A stretch of 64,000 nucleotides of DNA from Aestuariivivens sediminis. Its GTDB lineage: Bacteria; Bacteroidota; Bacteroidia; Flavobacteriales; Flavobacteriaceae. Of the stretch, positions 9,552 to 18,613 are shown one piece after another (position 1 is the stretch's first letter; every line of letters starts with the position of its first letter). The stretch lies in assembly GCF_022662105.1 (NCBI RefSeq), contig NZ_JAKMCP010000002.1, positions 248,001-312,000 of the forward strand, given 5' to 3'. The notes below the pieces were generated by a model. It did no database searches, was not told the origin of the DNA, and saw only the letters and a program-made list of their open reading frames with translations. The position numbers and the translations under genes were made by a program.

Positions 9552-9849
9552 TCCTGAGGTATGGATTATCATTACAGCAAAACCTTCAAAACAATATTTT
9601 GAATTAAATTCAGTTTTAAACAATGAACTTATCTAAACTTTTTAAGACACAAAATTTGATGATTTTGTGCTCTGAAACAGTCATTTTTAAAGCAGATAGC
9701 AGGGCTTTATTAGGAAACAAGTTGAATTTAGAAGTAAGACAGGGCATTTTTTAGTCCATTGATAAAAGTTTTGATAAGTTCGAGACTTATGAAGCTCAAA
9801 TTATAATGGGCTCATCTTATTTATTATATTTGCACACTTTTGAACATTT
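9552..9849 (+). other. Intergenic stretch after nadK with hairpin
   Basis: The 298-bp gap holds a perfect 8-bp hairpin at 9648-9669 (CACAAAAT, six-base loop, ATTTTGTG), too AT-rich and without a T run to be a strong terminator. A 43-codon ATG frame spans 9623-9754 but has no recognisable features. TATATTTG at 9825-9832 fits TAnnTTTG and may be the -7 element for the next gene. Confidence 0.45.
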
Positions 9850-10539
9850 ATGAGGCATCTAATCATATTGGCATTAAGTATTTTTAGCATCAATTTAAGC
9901 CACTCCCAAATAAACGAAGTTGGTCTTTTTTTAGGCGGAAGTAATTTTATTGGAGATGTTGGGTCCACAAATTACATTGCCCCTAAAAAGCTTGCTTTTG
10001 GGGCCGTTTATAAATGGAACAGAAGTCCAAGACACTCTTGGAGAGCCTCCTTGATTTTCACGGAACTCGAAGGTATAGACACAAATTCAGATGACCCCAG
10101 ACGTATACAAAGGGGTTATGAATTTACAAATGATATTATCGAGCTTTCGGTGGGTATGGAATTTACCTTTTTTGATTTTGACCTTCATACCGGGAAAAAA
10201 TTAACCACTCCTTACTTATATGGTGGGATAAGTGTTGCGCATCATGATAACTTTTATTTCCTGAATGGTACTCAAACGCCGGAAAACACATCTAGTTGGG
10301 CCTACGGAATTCCTATGGCTCTGGGTGTTAAAACCACCTTTTTAGATAATTTTATTTTAAGTGTGGAAATTGGGGCCAGATATACATTCTCTGACGAATT
10401 GGATGGCAGCATTCCAGATGATCAATTTCGACAACAATACCGTTTTGGAAATATTAATAATTACGATTGGTATGTATTCTCTGGAATTACCCTCACCTAT
10501 ACCTTCGGATTAAATCCATGTTACTGTCCTTCAAATTAA
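9850..10539 (+). CDS. DUF6089 family outer membrane beta-barrel protein
   Basis: The 229-residue protein has a signal peptide (HLIILALSIFSINLSHSQ), then alternating aromatic strands typical of an eight-stranded barrel (GLFLGGSNFIGDVG, TPYLYGGISVAHHD, LSVEIGARYTFSD) and a C-terminal CYCPSN tail. It matches the DUF6089 family found between nadK and uppS in Flavobacteriaceae. The conserved position ahead of uppS and bamA suggests an envelope role, but no function is established. Confidence 0.75.
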   Translation: MRHLIILALSIFSINLSHSQINEVGLFLGGSNFIGDVGSTNYIAPKKLAFGAVYKWNRSPRHSWRASLIFTELEGIDTNSDDPRRIQRGYEFTNDIIELSVGMEFTFFDFDLHTGKKLTTPYLYGGISVAHHDNFYFLNGTQTPENTSSWAYGIPMALGVKTTFLDNFILSVEIGARYTFSDELDGSIPDDQFRQQYRFGNINNYDWYVFSGITLTYTFGLNPCYCPSN

Positions 10540-10540
10540 A

Positions 10541-11281
10541 ATGGATATAATAAAAGACATAAATAGGAAAGCACTTCCCAAACATGTGGCCATAATAATG
10601 GATGGCAACGGTAGATGGGCTAAACAAAAAGGGATGTTGCGCACCTTCGGCCATGAAAATGGCACCAAGGCCGTTAAACGAGTCGTTGAAGCGTCGGCTG
10701 AATTAGGTATCAAAAACTTAACACTCTATGCTTTTTCCACCGAAAACTGGAAAAGACCAAAACTAGAAGTCGAGACCCTGATGAGGCTTTTGGTATCTTC
10801 CTTAAAAAAAGAAATCAAAACGCTTAAAGATAACCGTATAAAGCTTTGTGCGATTGGCAGTTTAAAGACCCTGCCAGCAAAGGTTTACAGTGAACTTCTT
10901 GAAGTTATTAACGCAACAAAACAAAACAGCCATATGACCCTAACACTGGCGTTAAGCTACGGTTCAAGAGAAGAACTTATAAACAGTGTAAAAGAAATTA
11001 GCATTAAAGTTAAAAATAATATAATTTCGCCCGAAAATATTGATGAATCAATTATAAATGAGCATCTTTACACGCAAAATTTGCCAGACGTAGATTTACT
11101 CATTAGGACAAGTGGAGAAAAACGTATAAGTAATTTTCTATTATGGCAAATTGCCTATGCCGAATTGTATTTTACAAATACACTATGGCCAGATTTTACA
11201 AAGGAACATTTGTATGAATCTATTATTGAATATCAAAAAAGAGAACGACGATTTGGGAAAACAAGCGAGCAACTCAGTTAG
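10541..11281 (+). CDS. uppS: Isoprenyl transferase (undecaprenyl diphosphate synthase)
   Basis: This cis-prenyltransferase elongates farnesyl diphosphate with isopentenyl diphosphate to the C55 carrier for peptidoglycan and surface glycans. The 246-residue protein shows the signature HVAIIMDGNGRWAKQKG (catalytic Asp), FSTENWKRP, and near the end DLLIRTSGEKRISNFLLWQ and ELYFTNTLWPDF. It begins one base after the DUF6089 stop and overlaps the bamA frame, so the three genes are translationally tight. Confidence 0.97.
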   Translation: MDIIKDINRKALPKHVAIIMDGNGRWAKQKGMLRTFGHENGTKAVKRVVEASAELGIKNLTLYAFSTENWKRPKLEVETLMRLLVSSLKKEIKTLKDNRIKLCAIGSLKTLPAKVYSELLEVINATKQNSHMTLTLALSYGSREELINSVKEISIKVKNNIISPENIDESIINEHLYTQNLPDVDLLIRTSGEKRISNFLLWQIAYAELYFTNTLWPDFTKEHLYESIIEYQKRERRFGKTSEQLS

Positions 11282-13877
11282 GAGTTTATGTCTATATACT
11301 TTTATTAAAGCCTGTTTAACAGCACTAGTTATTGTAATTTATTTTAGTAATAACTGTTTTTATGCTCAAAATACAACGTACAGCGACGGTGAAAAATACA
11401 TTTTGGGAGATATAACGGTGTCTGGGAATACCACATTTAATGATCAAACCATTATATCCTATTCCGGTTTGAGAAAAGGAAAGGAAATAACCATCCCAGG
11501 AGAAGATATTGCCAATGCCATAAAAAAACTTTGGGGCTCTAATTTGTTTAGTGACATAGAAGTTTTCTTAACTAAAGTTGAAGGTGATACAGCCTTTTTA
11601 CAAATTAAACTATCCGACCTGCCTCAACTTAATGAATTAAAAGTAAATGGGGTGAAAAAGGGTAAAATAGAAGGTATCATTAAAGACAATAAGTTAAATA
11701 AAGGTGTTAAAGTTACGGAGAACCTTATTAAAACGACTGAAAATTTCCTTGAAACCAAATATAAAAAGGAAGGTTATTTAAATACTAAAGTCCATATTAA
11801 CACCATTGAGGTTGAAGACTCAATAAAAACGTCACGTGTTAATATGGTATTGAATGTCGATAAAGGAGAAAAGGTTAAAATTAAAGACATTGTTTTTCAG
11901 GGTAATGACGTTTTAAGTGACAAAAAACTTAGAAAAGCCATGAAGAACACAAAAAAAATTAATCGCTTACGCATATTAAAGCGGTCAAAGTTTGTGGATT
12001 CTGCCTACCAAGCCGATTTAGGACATCTTATAGATAAATATAAAGAAAACGGTTATCGAGATGCCCGTGTCATTTCAGACAGTTTAATCATTAACAATGA
12101 TAAAACCATTTCACTTCAAATTAATGTTAACGAAGGAGAACAATATACTTTTGGTGATATCAAATTTATAGGGAACACCGTTTATAGTGACGAATTTCTT
12201 AATAGAATTTTACGTATAAGAAAGGGGGATACCTATAATGGTGTGCTTTTGGAAAAAAGGATTGCAGATCCCTCAAAACCGGATGCCCTGGATATCACCA
12301 ATCAGTATCAAAATAATGGTTATTTATTTTCTACCATAAATCCGGTAGAAGTTAGTGCCGATGACAATGTCATTGATCTTGAAATAAGAATTATCGAAGG
12401 AAAGCCTGCCTATTTTAACAATGTTAGTGTATCCGGAAACGACAAAACTAATGATCATGTCATATACCGTGAAATGCGGACACGTCCAGGACAGTTATAT
12501 AGTAAAGCTGATGTAGTGCGTACAATTAGAGAATTAGGACAATTAGGATTTTTTGATGCTCAAGAACTCACACCAGATATCCAAAATCCCAATCCAAATG
12601 AAGGAACCGTAGATATTGAATATAAAGTAAAAGAAGCCGGGTCCAGTCAAATTGAATTACAAGGGGGTTATGGCGGTGGCGGCTTTATTGGTACACTTGG
12701 ACTCTCATTTAATAATTTTGCCATTAAGGATATCTTAAATAAAAAAGCTTACAAACCTATTCCTATGGGGGATGGACAAAAATTAGCTTTGCGTTTACAA
12801 GCTAGTCGCTTTTTCCAAACGTATAGCTTTTCATTTTCAGAGCCCTGGCTGGGAGGTAAACGCCCTGTTCAATTTTCCGCCTCCATATCACATACCAAAC
12901 AATTTTTATACGATTACATAACAAGAAGGGCCGATAAATCCAGACGATTTAATATTACAGGAATCACATTTGGATTAGCCAAACGCTTATCCGTACCAGA
13001 CGATTACTTTACCTTATCACAAGCTATCAGTTTCCAACATTATGATTTACAAAATTACAACACAGGTTTATTTACATTTGGAAATGGTAGCTCTAAGAAT
13101 TTATCCTATACGGTCGGACTTAGCAGAAACAACACACGTATAGATCCTATATTTCCCACTGGGGGATCTAATTTCGCAGCCACTGCCAAATTAACCATCC
13201 CCTATTCTTTATTTAACAATGTAGACTATACCGCCTTGAAAAGCGAACGTGATGACAATCAGGACATACTCGCTGATCCAAATAGTTCTACGGCCGACAG
13301 AACTACTGCTTCAAACAGAATTAGTGAAATAGATCAGGAGCGTTACAAATGGCTTGAATTTTACAAAGTAAGTTTTAAGGGGGATTGGTACACTCAAATT
13401 GTAAAAAACTTAGTTTTAAAACCAAGTGTGGAATTTGGATTTTTGGGAGCCTATAATAATGACAGAGGTATTATTCCTTTTGAGCGTTATTTCCTTGGTG
13501 GGGATGGTCTGGGCACTTATAGCCTGGATGGACGTGAGGCAATTGCTTTAAGAGGTTACCCAAATCAATCTTTATCCGACCAGGATGGTGGGACCATTTA
13601 TAACAAATTTTCACTTGAGCTTCGTTACCCGATAACCTTGGGGGCTTCGGCAAAAATTTACGGATTAACCTTTTTAGAAGGAGGGGCTTCTTATAATAGT
13701 TTTAGAGATTACAATCCTTTTAATATTAATCGCTCTGCAGGTTTCGGAGTTCGTATTTTTATGCCGGCATTTGGGTTATTAGGAATTGATTTTGGGCATG
13801 GATTCGATACTATTCCGGGAGACACCGGGACGAAACATGGTTGGGAAACCCATTTTATAATAGGACAGCAATTTTAA
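11214..13877 (+). CDS. bamA: Outer membrane protein assembly factor BamA
   Basis: BamA is the Omp85-family core of the machine that folds beta-barrels into the outer membrane. The frame carries a signal peptide (TALVIVIYFSNNCFYAQ), five POTRA repeats (for example DITVSGNTTFNDQTI, DIVFQGNDVLSDKKL, DIKFIGNTVYSDEFL and NVSVSGNDKTNDHVI) and a 16-strand barrel; loop 6 appears as EAIALRGYPNQS. The start is uncertain: ATG 11214 overlaps the end of uppS by 68 bp, the frame is open to 11151, and there is no ATG between 11214 and the signal peptide. A TTG near 11253 is another option. Confidence 0.93.
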   Translation: MNLLLNIKKENDDLGKQASNSVRSLCLYTFIKACLTALVIVIYFSNNCFYAQNTTYSDGEKYILGDITVSGNTTFNDQTIISYSGLRKGKEITIPGEDIANAIKKLWGSNLFSDIEVFLTKVEGDTAFLQIKLSDLPQLNELKVNGVKKGKIEGIIKDNKLNKGVKVTENLIKTTENFLETKYKKEGYLNTKVHINTIEVEDSIKTSRVNMVLNVDKGEKVKIKDIVFQGNDVLSDKKLRKAMKNTKKINRLRILKRSKFVDSAYQADLGHLIDKYKENGYRDARVISDSLIINNDKTISLQINVNEGEQYTFGDIKFIGNTVYSDEFLNRILRIRKGDTYNGVLLEKRIADPSKPDALDITNQYQNNGYLFSTINPVEVSADDNVIDLEIRIIEGKPAYFNNVSVSGNDKTNDHVIYREMRTRPGQLYSKADVVRTIRELGQLGFFDAQELTPDIQNPNPNEGTVDIEYKVKEAGSSQIELQGGYGGGGFIGTLGLSFNNFAIKDILNKKAYKPIPMGDGQKLALRLQASRFFQTYSFSFSEPWLGGKRPVQFSASISHTKQFLYDYITRRADKSRRFNITGITFGLAKRLSVPDDYFTLSQAISFQHYDLQNYNTGLFTFGNGSSKNLSYTVGLSRNNTRIDPIFPTGGSNFAATAKLTIPYSLFNNVDYTALKSERDDNQDILADPNSSTADRTTASNRISEIDQERYKWLEFYKVSFKGDWYTQIVKNLVLKPSVEFGFLGAYNNDRGIIPFERYFLGGDGLGTYSLDGREAIALRGYPNQSLSDQDGGTIYNKFSLELRYPITLGASAKIYGLTFLEGGASYNSFRDYNPFNINRSAGFGVRIFMPAFGLLGIDFGHGFDTIPGDTGTKHGWETHFIIGQQF

Positions 13878-14208
13878 ACTAAAATTTATTTTGGCACGAT
13901 ATTTTCTAATAAGTTTAATGATTTACAACTTAGTTAAAAACAATAAGAAATTATAAATTGTTTTATTTAATGTATCGTAACATTTCTTAAATAAGTAACC
14001 TGCCTAAAGAAAATGGGAAGGAGAACGTATACAACAAGTATTTAAAAACGTTTTTAATATGTTGAACGATTTATTAAAATATAAATGTGTGAAATTTTTA
14101 AGGTTAAAATTCGTTAATTTTGAAATGGCAATGTAAAATTTTTAATACCAATGAAAATGTTTACTTTGCGAATTACATTCAATAATTAAAATTAATGAAA
14201 TTAATCAG
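13878..14208 (+). other. AT-rich intergenic region upstream of the OmpH genes
   Basis: This 331-bp stretch has no convincing frame. It is very AT-rich, with repeated A/T runs and no strong hairpin. TTACTTTG at 14161-14168 is a near match to TAnnTTTG and could be a -7 element for the OmpH pair, but no TTTG is placed correctly upstream. Confidence 0.4.
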
Positions 14209-15237
14209 ATGAAAAATAAAGTTCTTTTTTTATTGGCATTAATACTCCTTCTATGCTTTTCCGTGCATGCGCAAAGAGGTGTACGAATAGGGTATATAGA
14301 TACTGAATATATTTTAGAAAATGTTCCGGAATATCAAGAAGCGACAAATCAACTCGAAAGCAAAGCTCAGAAATGGAAAAGTGAAATCGATGTGAGATTG
14401 GGTGAATTGGAACAAAAACGCACTGCACTAAGTAACGAAAAGGCTTTGTTAACGAAAGAACTTATAAATGAGCGAGAAGAGGATCTGTATTATGAAGAAA
14501 AGGAAATATTGGACTATCAACAAAAGCGATTTGGTCCAAATGGCGATTTGTTTATTCAGAAAAAACAATTGATGCAGCCCATTCAAGATCAAATCTTTGC
14601 TGCTGTGCAAGATGTGGCAGCTGGCAGAAAGTATGATTTTATTTTCGATAAATCGGCAGATGTAGTAATGTTATATTCCGCAAAGCAGTACGATTTAAGT
14701 GAACAAATATTAAGGACAATCACTAGAGCATCTAAACGCAGACAGGTATCTTCTAAAGCGGAGCGAAAAGCTGCGGAAGAAGAAGAATTAGTCCCTGAGA
14801 TTAATGAAGAACTTGAAGCACGTGAAAAGGCATTGGAAGAAAAAAAATCAGAGCGGGAAAGTGCAATAGAAAAACGACGACAAGAAATTTTAGCTGCCCG
14901 TGAGGCCAAAAAGAAGGCTGCTGAAGAGCGTCGACAAGAAATCTTAGCTGAACGCGAAAAGGCGATACAAGAAAGATTAGAAGACAGAAAAGAACAAAGT
15001 AGCGATGCCAATGAAGAAATTACAGATAAAAGTAATGTCGAAACCGTGAGCGACTCTACAGCTGTAGAAACACCCAAAACAAGAGAAGAATTAATAGAGG
15101 AAAACAGACAAAAAAAATTAAAAGACAGAGAAGCTCGTAAAAAAGAATTAGAAGAACGAAAAAAGAGAATCCTTGCAGAACGCGAAAAAGCTATAGAAGA
15201 CCGCCAAAGAGCACGAGACTCTCTAAGTAACAATTAA
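14209..15237 (+). CDS. OmpH/Skp family chaperone with long charged C-terminal tail
   Basis: A Skp-like periplasmic chaperone for outer membrane proteins. It has a signal peptide (FLLALILLLCFSVHAQ), an OmpH core to about residue 180 (IGYIDTEYILENVPEYQEA, coiled coil, then YDFIFDKSADVVMLYS), and an extra tail of some 160 residues of charged coiled coil. The tail repeats a unit like RRQEILAEREKAIQER three or four times with an acidic linker between. Typical Skp proteins are 160-180 residues, as is the next gene. It follows bamA, fitting a role in delivering barrels to Bam. Confidence 0.85.
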   Translation: MKNKVLFLLALILLLCFSVHAQRGVRIGYIDTEYILENVPEYQEATNQLESKAQKWKSEIDVRLGELEQKRTALSNEKALLTKELINEREEDLYYEEKEILDYQQKRFGPNGDLFIQKKQLMQPIQDQIFAAVQDVAAGRKYDFIFDKSADVVMLYSAKQYDLSEQILRTITRASKRRQVSSKAERKAAEEEELVPEINEELEAREKALEEKKSERESAIEKRRQEILAAREAKKKAAEERRQEILAEREKAIQERLEDRKEQSSDANEEITDKSNVETVSDSTAVETPKTREELIEENRQKKLKDREARKKELEERKKRILAEREKAIEDRQRARDSLSNN

Positions 15238-15271
15238 CAATTTATAACATATTTTAATACAAATTAACAAA

Positions 15272-15778
15272 ATGAAACACTTAAAAACTATTTTATTAGC
15301 AACGGCCATATGTATAGGAACGGTTAGTTTTTCTAAAGCCCAAAGTAAGGTTGCCCATATAAACACGGCAGAATTAATTCAGGCTATGCCAGAAATGAAA
15401 GCTGCACAATCTGAGCTGGAAGCCTTAGGTAAAACGTACCAAGCTGATATGCAAGCCTCCATCACCGAATACCAAAATACAGTTAAGCAATATGAAGCTG
15501 AGGCCGCAACAAAAACGGATGAAGAAAATCAAAAAAGAGGTTTAGAACTTCAAGAAAAACAACAACGCATCCAACAATTTCAAGCAGATGCACAACAAGA
15601 CATGCAGAAAAAAGAAATTGATTTGTTAAAACCTATAACCGAAAAAGCAAAATCAGCCATACTTAAAGTTGCAAGAGCACAGGGTTTTGATTATGTTTTA
15701 GATTCTTCTCAGAATATGGTTATCATGTCTGATGGTAAAAATCTTTTAGACGATGTTAAAAAAGAATTAGGTATTTAA
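15272..15778 (+). CDS. OmpH/Skp family periplasmic chaperone
   Basis: The 168-residue protein has a signal peptide ending near SKAQ, then KVAHINTAELIQAMPEMKAA, a central coiled coil rich in Gln and Glu, and the closing strand segment GFDYVLDSSQNMVIMSDG. Length and layout are those of canonical Skp, which forms trimers that hold unfolded outer membrane proteins. It lies 34 bp after the longer paralogue and before a strong terminator, closing the bamA-ompH-ompH group. Confidence 0.9.
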   Translation: MKHLKTILLATAICIGTVSFSKAQSKVAHINTAELIQAMPEMKAAQSELEALGKTYQADMQASITEYQNTVKQYEAEAATKTDEENQKRGLELQEKQQRIQQFQADAQQDMQKKEIDLLKPITEKAKSAILKVARAQGFDYVLDSSQNMVIMSDGKNLLDDVKKELGI

Positions 15779-15806
15779 CAATCCTTGCTTACAATTTATA
15801 TTTTAA

Positions 15807-15854
15807 AAAAAGCTGCTTTTTGCTTAGCCTGCTCTAAGTAAAAAGCAGCTTTTA
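15807..15854 (+). terminator. Strong intrinsic terminator after the second ompH gene
   Basis: A long stem of about 20 bp (AAAAGCTGCTTTTTGCTTAG paired with its complement containing one G-T pair) closes around a short loop and is followed by T-rich sequence. It separates the OmpH genes from murI, which must be read from its own promoter or by read-through. Confidence 0.88.
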
Positions 15855-15869
15855 TATTTTTATATATAA

Positions 15870-16649
15870 ATGAATACAGACCCTATTGGTATATTCGATT
15901 CCGGTGTAGGTGGTACGTCCATATGGAAAGAGATCCATAGGCTTTTGCCCCTTGAAAATACAATTTACCTGGCAGATAGTGCCAATGCCCCTTATGGTTC
16001 AAAAAGCAAGGAGCACATAATCGATTTAAGTATTAAAAACACGGAATTGCTTTTGGAAAAAAATTGTAAGCTCATTGTTGTGGCGTGCAATACAGCAACT
16101 ACCAATGCTATTGATTATCTCAGGCAAACCTACAGTGTTCCATTTATAGGAATTGAACCTGCTATAAAACCGGCAGCATTACATACCAAAACTCAAACCA
16201 TTGGAATCCTCGCTACAAAAGGCACTCTGAGTAGTGCGCTGTTTTCGAAAACGTCGACACTATTTACCAGTAATATTAAAGTCATAGAACAAATTGGTGA
16301 TGGCATAGTAGAACTTATAGAAAGCGGAAAATTATATACAGATGAAATGATTTCACTTTTAAAGCTCTATTTAAGTCCAATGTTAGATGCCAATATTGAT
16401 TATTTGGTCTTAGGTTGCACACATTACCCCTACCTGATTCCATTACTTTTAGATTTACTCCCATCTCATGTTAAAATTATAGATTCAGGTAAAGCTGTAG
16501 CACGACAAACAAAAGTGGTTTTGGAACAGCATCTATTAATGAACCTGCAAAATTCAAAATCAAATATTCAGTTTTATTCAAATGGTGATCCAGGCATAAT
16601 GCAATCGCTATTGGGTAAACGCTATAAGGTGGAATACCTGAAATTTTAA
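15870..16649 (+). CDS. murI: Glutamate racemase
   Basis: MurI makes D-glutamate for peptidoglycan. The 259-residue protein has GIFDSGVGGTSIWKEI at the start, the first catalytic cysteine in VVACNTATTNAID and the second in LVLGCTHYPYL, with YLADSANAPYG and FIGIEPAIKPA between. These are the two cysteines of a cofactor-independent racemase. It begins 16 bp after the terminator, so its promoter must overlap that hairpin. Confidence 0.97.
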   Translation: MNTDPIGIFDSGVGGTSIWKEIHRLLPLENTIYLADSANAPYGSKSKEHIIDLSIKNTELLLEKNCKLIVVACNTATTNAIDYLRQTYSVPFIGIEPAIKPAALHTKTQTIGILATKGTLSSALFSKTSTLFTSNIKVIEQIGDGIVELIESGKLYTDEMISLLKLYLSPMLDANIDYLVLGCTHYPYLIPLLLDLLPSHVKIIDSGKAVARQTKVVLEQHLLMNLQNSKSNIQFYSNGDPGIMQSLLGKRYKVEYLKF

Positions 16650-16812
16650 TTTCCTATGTAATACAAACCCAACTTCAAATATTGTTGAACGTAATTTAAA
16701 TATAGCCTTAGACAAATCATTCCTGAATTTAAAAATGAAAAATCCAATTTAGAAAATTAAAATGTACGTCTTTTAAGAGGAGATGACCGTTTTCCATTGG
16801 GTCAAGAAGAAT

Positions 16813-17325
16813 TTATTTAAACCATCCCGAGTACTTAATATAATTATTGGCAATTCTATGGATTTCACCAGAAATTAATTCCTCACTAATATCCTTAACT
16901 TTTTTCGCAGGGACTCCTGCATAAATACTGCCACTCGCCACCCGGGTGTTCTTTGTTACAACAGCTCCTGCAGCAATTATACAATTACTTTCTATGACAC
17001 AATCGTCCATAATAATGCTCCCCATACCCACTAACACATTATCATGAATAGTACAGCCATGAACAATAGCATTATGCCCTATAGAAACGTTATTACCTAT
17101 ATGGGTTGGTGATTTTAAGTATGTGGCATGTATTACTGCTCCATCCTGTATATTCACCTTATCACCGATTTTTATATAATGAACATCTCCTCGAACTACA
17201 GCATTAAACCAAACACTACATTGGTTCCCCATGGACACGTCGCCAACTATAGTTGCATTATCGGCTATAAAACAATCTTGGGGTATTTGTGGTGAAATTC
17301 CATTTATTGTTTTTATTATTGGCAT
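16813..17325 (-). CDS. Gamma-carbonic anhydrase family protein
   Basis: The 170-residue protein is a left-handed beta-helix of hexapeptide repeats of the YrdA/PaaY type. VWFNAVVRGD and the metal-ligand histidines in VIHATYL and SIGHNAIVHGC match the family. Enzymatic activity as carbonic anhydrase is possible but many members are uncharacterised. It ends with the typical GVPAKKVKDISEE segment. No signal peptide is visible. Confidence 0.88.
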   Translation of the reverse strand: MPIIKTINGISPQIPQDCFIADNATIVGDVSMGNQCSVWFNAVVRGDVHYIKIGDKVNIQDGAVIHATYLKSPTHIGNNVSIGHNAIVHGCTIHDNVLVGMGSIIMDDCVIESNCIIAAGAVVTKNTRVASGSIYAGVPAKKVKDISEELISGEIHRIANNYIKYSGWFK

Positions 17326-17454
17326 ATTTTGAGCTTTTAAATTGATTTTCTTGAGTGGTCTGAAAAAATATCCAGAACTCTGTGACCATTTTAAATATAT
17401 GATTTCGTAATGACATCAAACAGCAGAATCATCAATAAAACTCCTTTAGAACAT

Positions 17455-18456
17455 CTAGTTCACTGCAGGGCAATGACAATCGTAACGTTCTCTTCTACAG
17501 TTAAAGTTATAGCCCAATGTTATTTGATGAAACCCTCCATTTGCAAACACCAACGAATTTGACTGGTAGGTATAATTATATGCAAACATAAATTGATTGT
17601 AATCAACTCCTAAAAGGGGAGACAGTAATTGTAACTTTTGACTGCTCACCCCAGAGCCATCCAGGTACTCGGCCCCGTCAAAACTTCTTCTGTACGACAA
17701 TCCTGCCCATAATCTTCCAAACTCCATTTCCTTGTAGACTTTTCCATTTAAGTCTATTGACGCCTCTTGTGTGCCATCCTTATACTGGAACATTACCGAT
17801 GGTTCATAACTCCACTCACTATCCAATTTACCGAAAACGCCCCCTATGGATACCAAATAACGTCTTAAATTACTGGTAATTTCGATATCATTGTTTATTC
17901 CCGAGTTCTTTAATACATTTTTAACGGTTGCATGTGCATAAAAATCCAAATAATGGTAAGAAAATCCAAAATCGATATTCAAATTAGTGTCGCTTTCCAC
18001 AGTTCCAGAAATAATGGGATCCGGACCATCAAACAAAAATGTTGTTTCATCCAATTTATATTGGATAAATCCAACACTCAAGCCAAAGGAGAGCATGTTT
18101 AAATCAACTTCATTTCTGGAGAACATGATGTGATGTGCATAAGTGGCATAAGCTCCTGTTTGGGAATGATATCCATTTTTATCGGTGTACAGGATTCCTC
18201 CAAAGGCTGAGGGAGAATCTCCAACTCTACCATTGAGACTTAAGGTTAAAAGCTTTGGCGCATCTTCGTGCCCAAACCATTGTTGTCTCGCCGTGAGTCT
18301 GATTTTTGAACAATTGGCAACACCAGCCATTGAGGGATGGATCAAATAATAATTGTCCGTTAGATAATCCGTATAGACCGGTAACCCTTCTTGTGAGATA
18401 CCAATATTATTTATTAATAGCACTGTGAAAAATGCTAATACACATCGTAAATTCAT
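17455..18456 (-). CDS. PorP/SprF family type IX secretion membrane protein
   Basis: The 333-residue protein has a signal peptide (FFTVLLINNIGISQ) and the PorP/SprF start YTDYLTDNYYLIHPSMAGV with KIRLTARQQWFG, then a barrel to the last strand. PorP/SprF proteins help type IX-secreted adhesins reach or stay on the surface, and flavobacteria usually carry many paralogues next to large adhesins. No adhesin gene is adjacent here, so this may be a solitary paralogue. The C-terminus CRRERYDCHCPAVN is cysteine-rich. Confidence 0.85.
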   Translation of the reverse strand: MNLRCVLAFFTVLLINNIGISQEGLPVYTDYLTDNYYLIHPSMAGVANCSKIRLTARQQWFGHEDAPKLLTLSLNGRVGDSPSAFGGILYTDKNGYHSQTGAYATYAHHIMFSRNEVDLNMLSFGLSVGFIQYKLDETTFLFDGPDPIISGTVESDTNLNIDFGFSYHYLDFYAHATVKNVLKNSGINNDIEITSNLRRYLVSIGGVFGKLDSEWSYEPSVMFQYKDGTQEASIDLNGKVYKEMEFGRLWAGLSYRRSFDGAEYLDGSGVSSQKLQLLSPLLGVDYNQFMFAYNYTYQSNSLVFANGGFHQITLGYNFNCRRERYDCHCPAVN

Positions 18457-18589
18457 AAATAGTTTATCTAAGTAGGTTTAGTCTATTTCTAATGTTCTGA
18501 TGGCACAAGTTTAATAATAGCCTTTCCAAGAATCCTATAAATGCCGTGGAACAAATCTCAAATATATGGATATCTAAGTTTTCTTTTAG

Positions 18590-18597
18590 TATTTTTG
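18590..18597 (+). promoter_or_regulatory. Candidate -7 element of the nfu gene
   Basis: TATTTTTG exactly fits TAnnTTTG and lies 16 bases before the ATG at 18614, implying a very short leader. No good TTTG is seen at -33. Confidence 0.4.
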
Positions 18598-18613
18598 TAA
18601 AAAAATAGCCAAA

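Noticed and set aside
14589-15233. 214-codon open frame on the minus strand, rich in serine
   Set aside because: It is antisense to the charged coiled-coil tail of the OmpH-like gene; its Ser/Arg/Phe composition is the mirror of Glu/Lys/Arg repeat codons. No start context or family resemblance.
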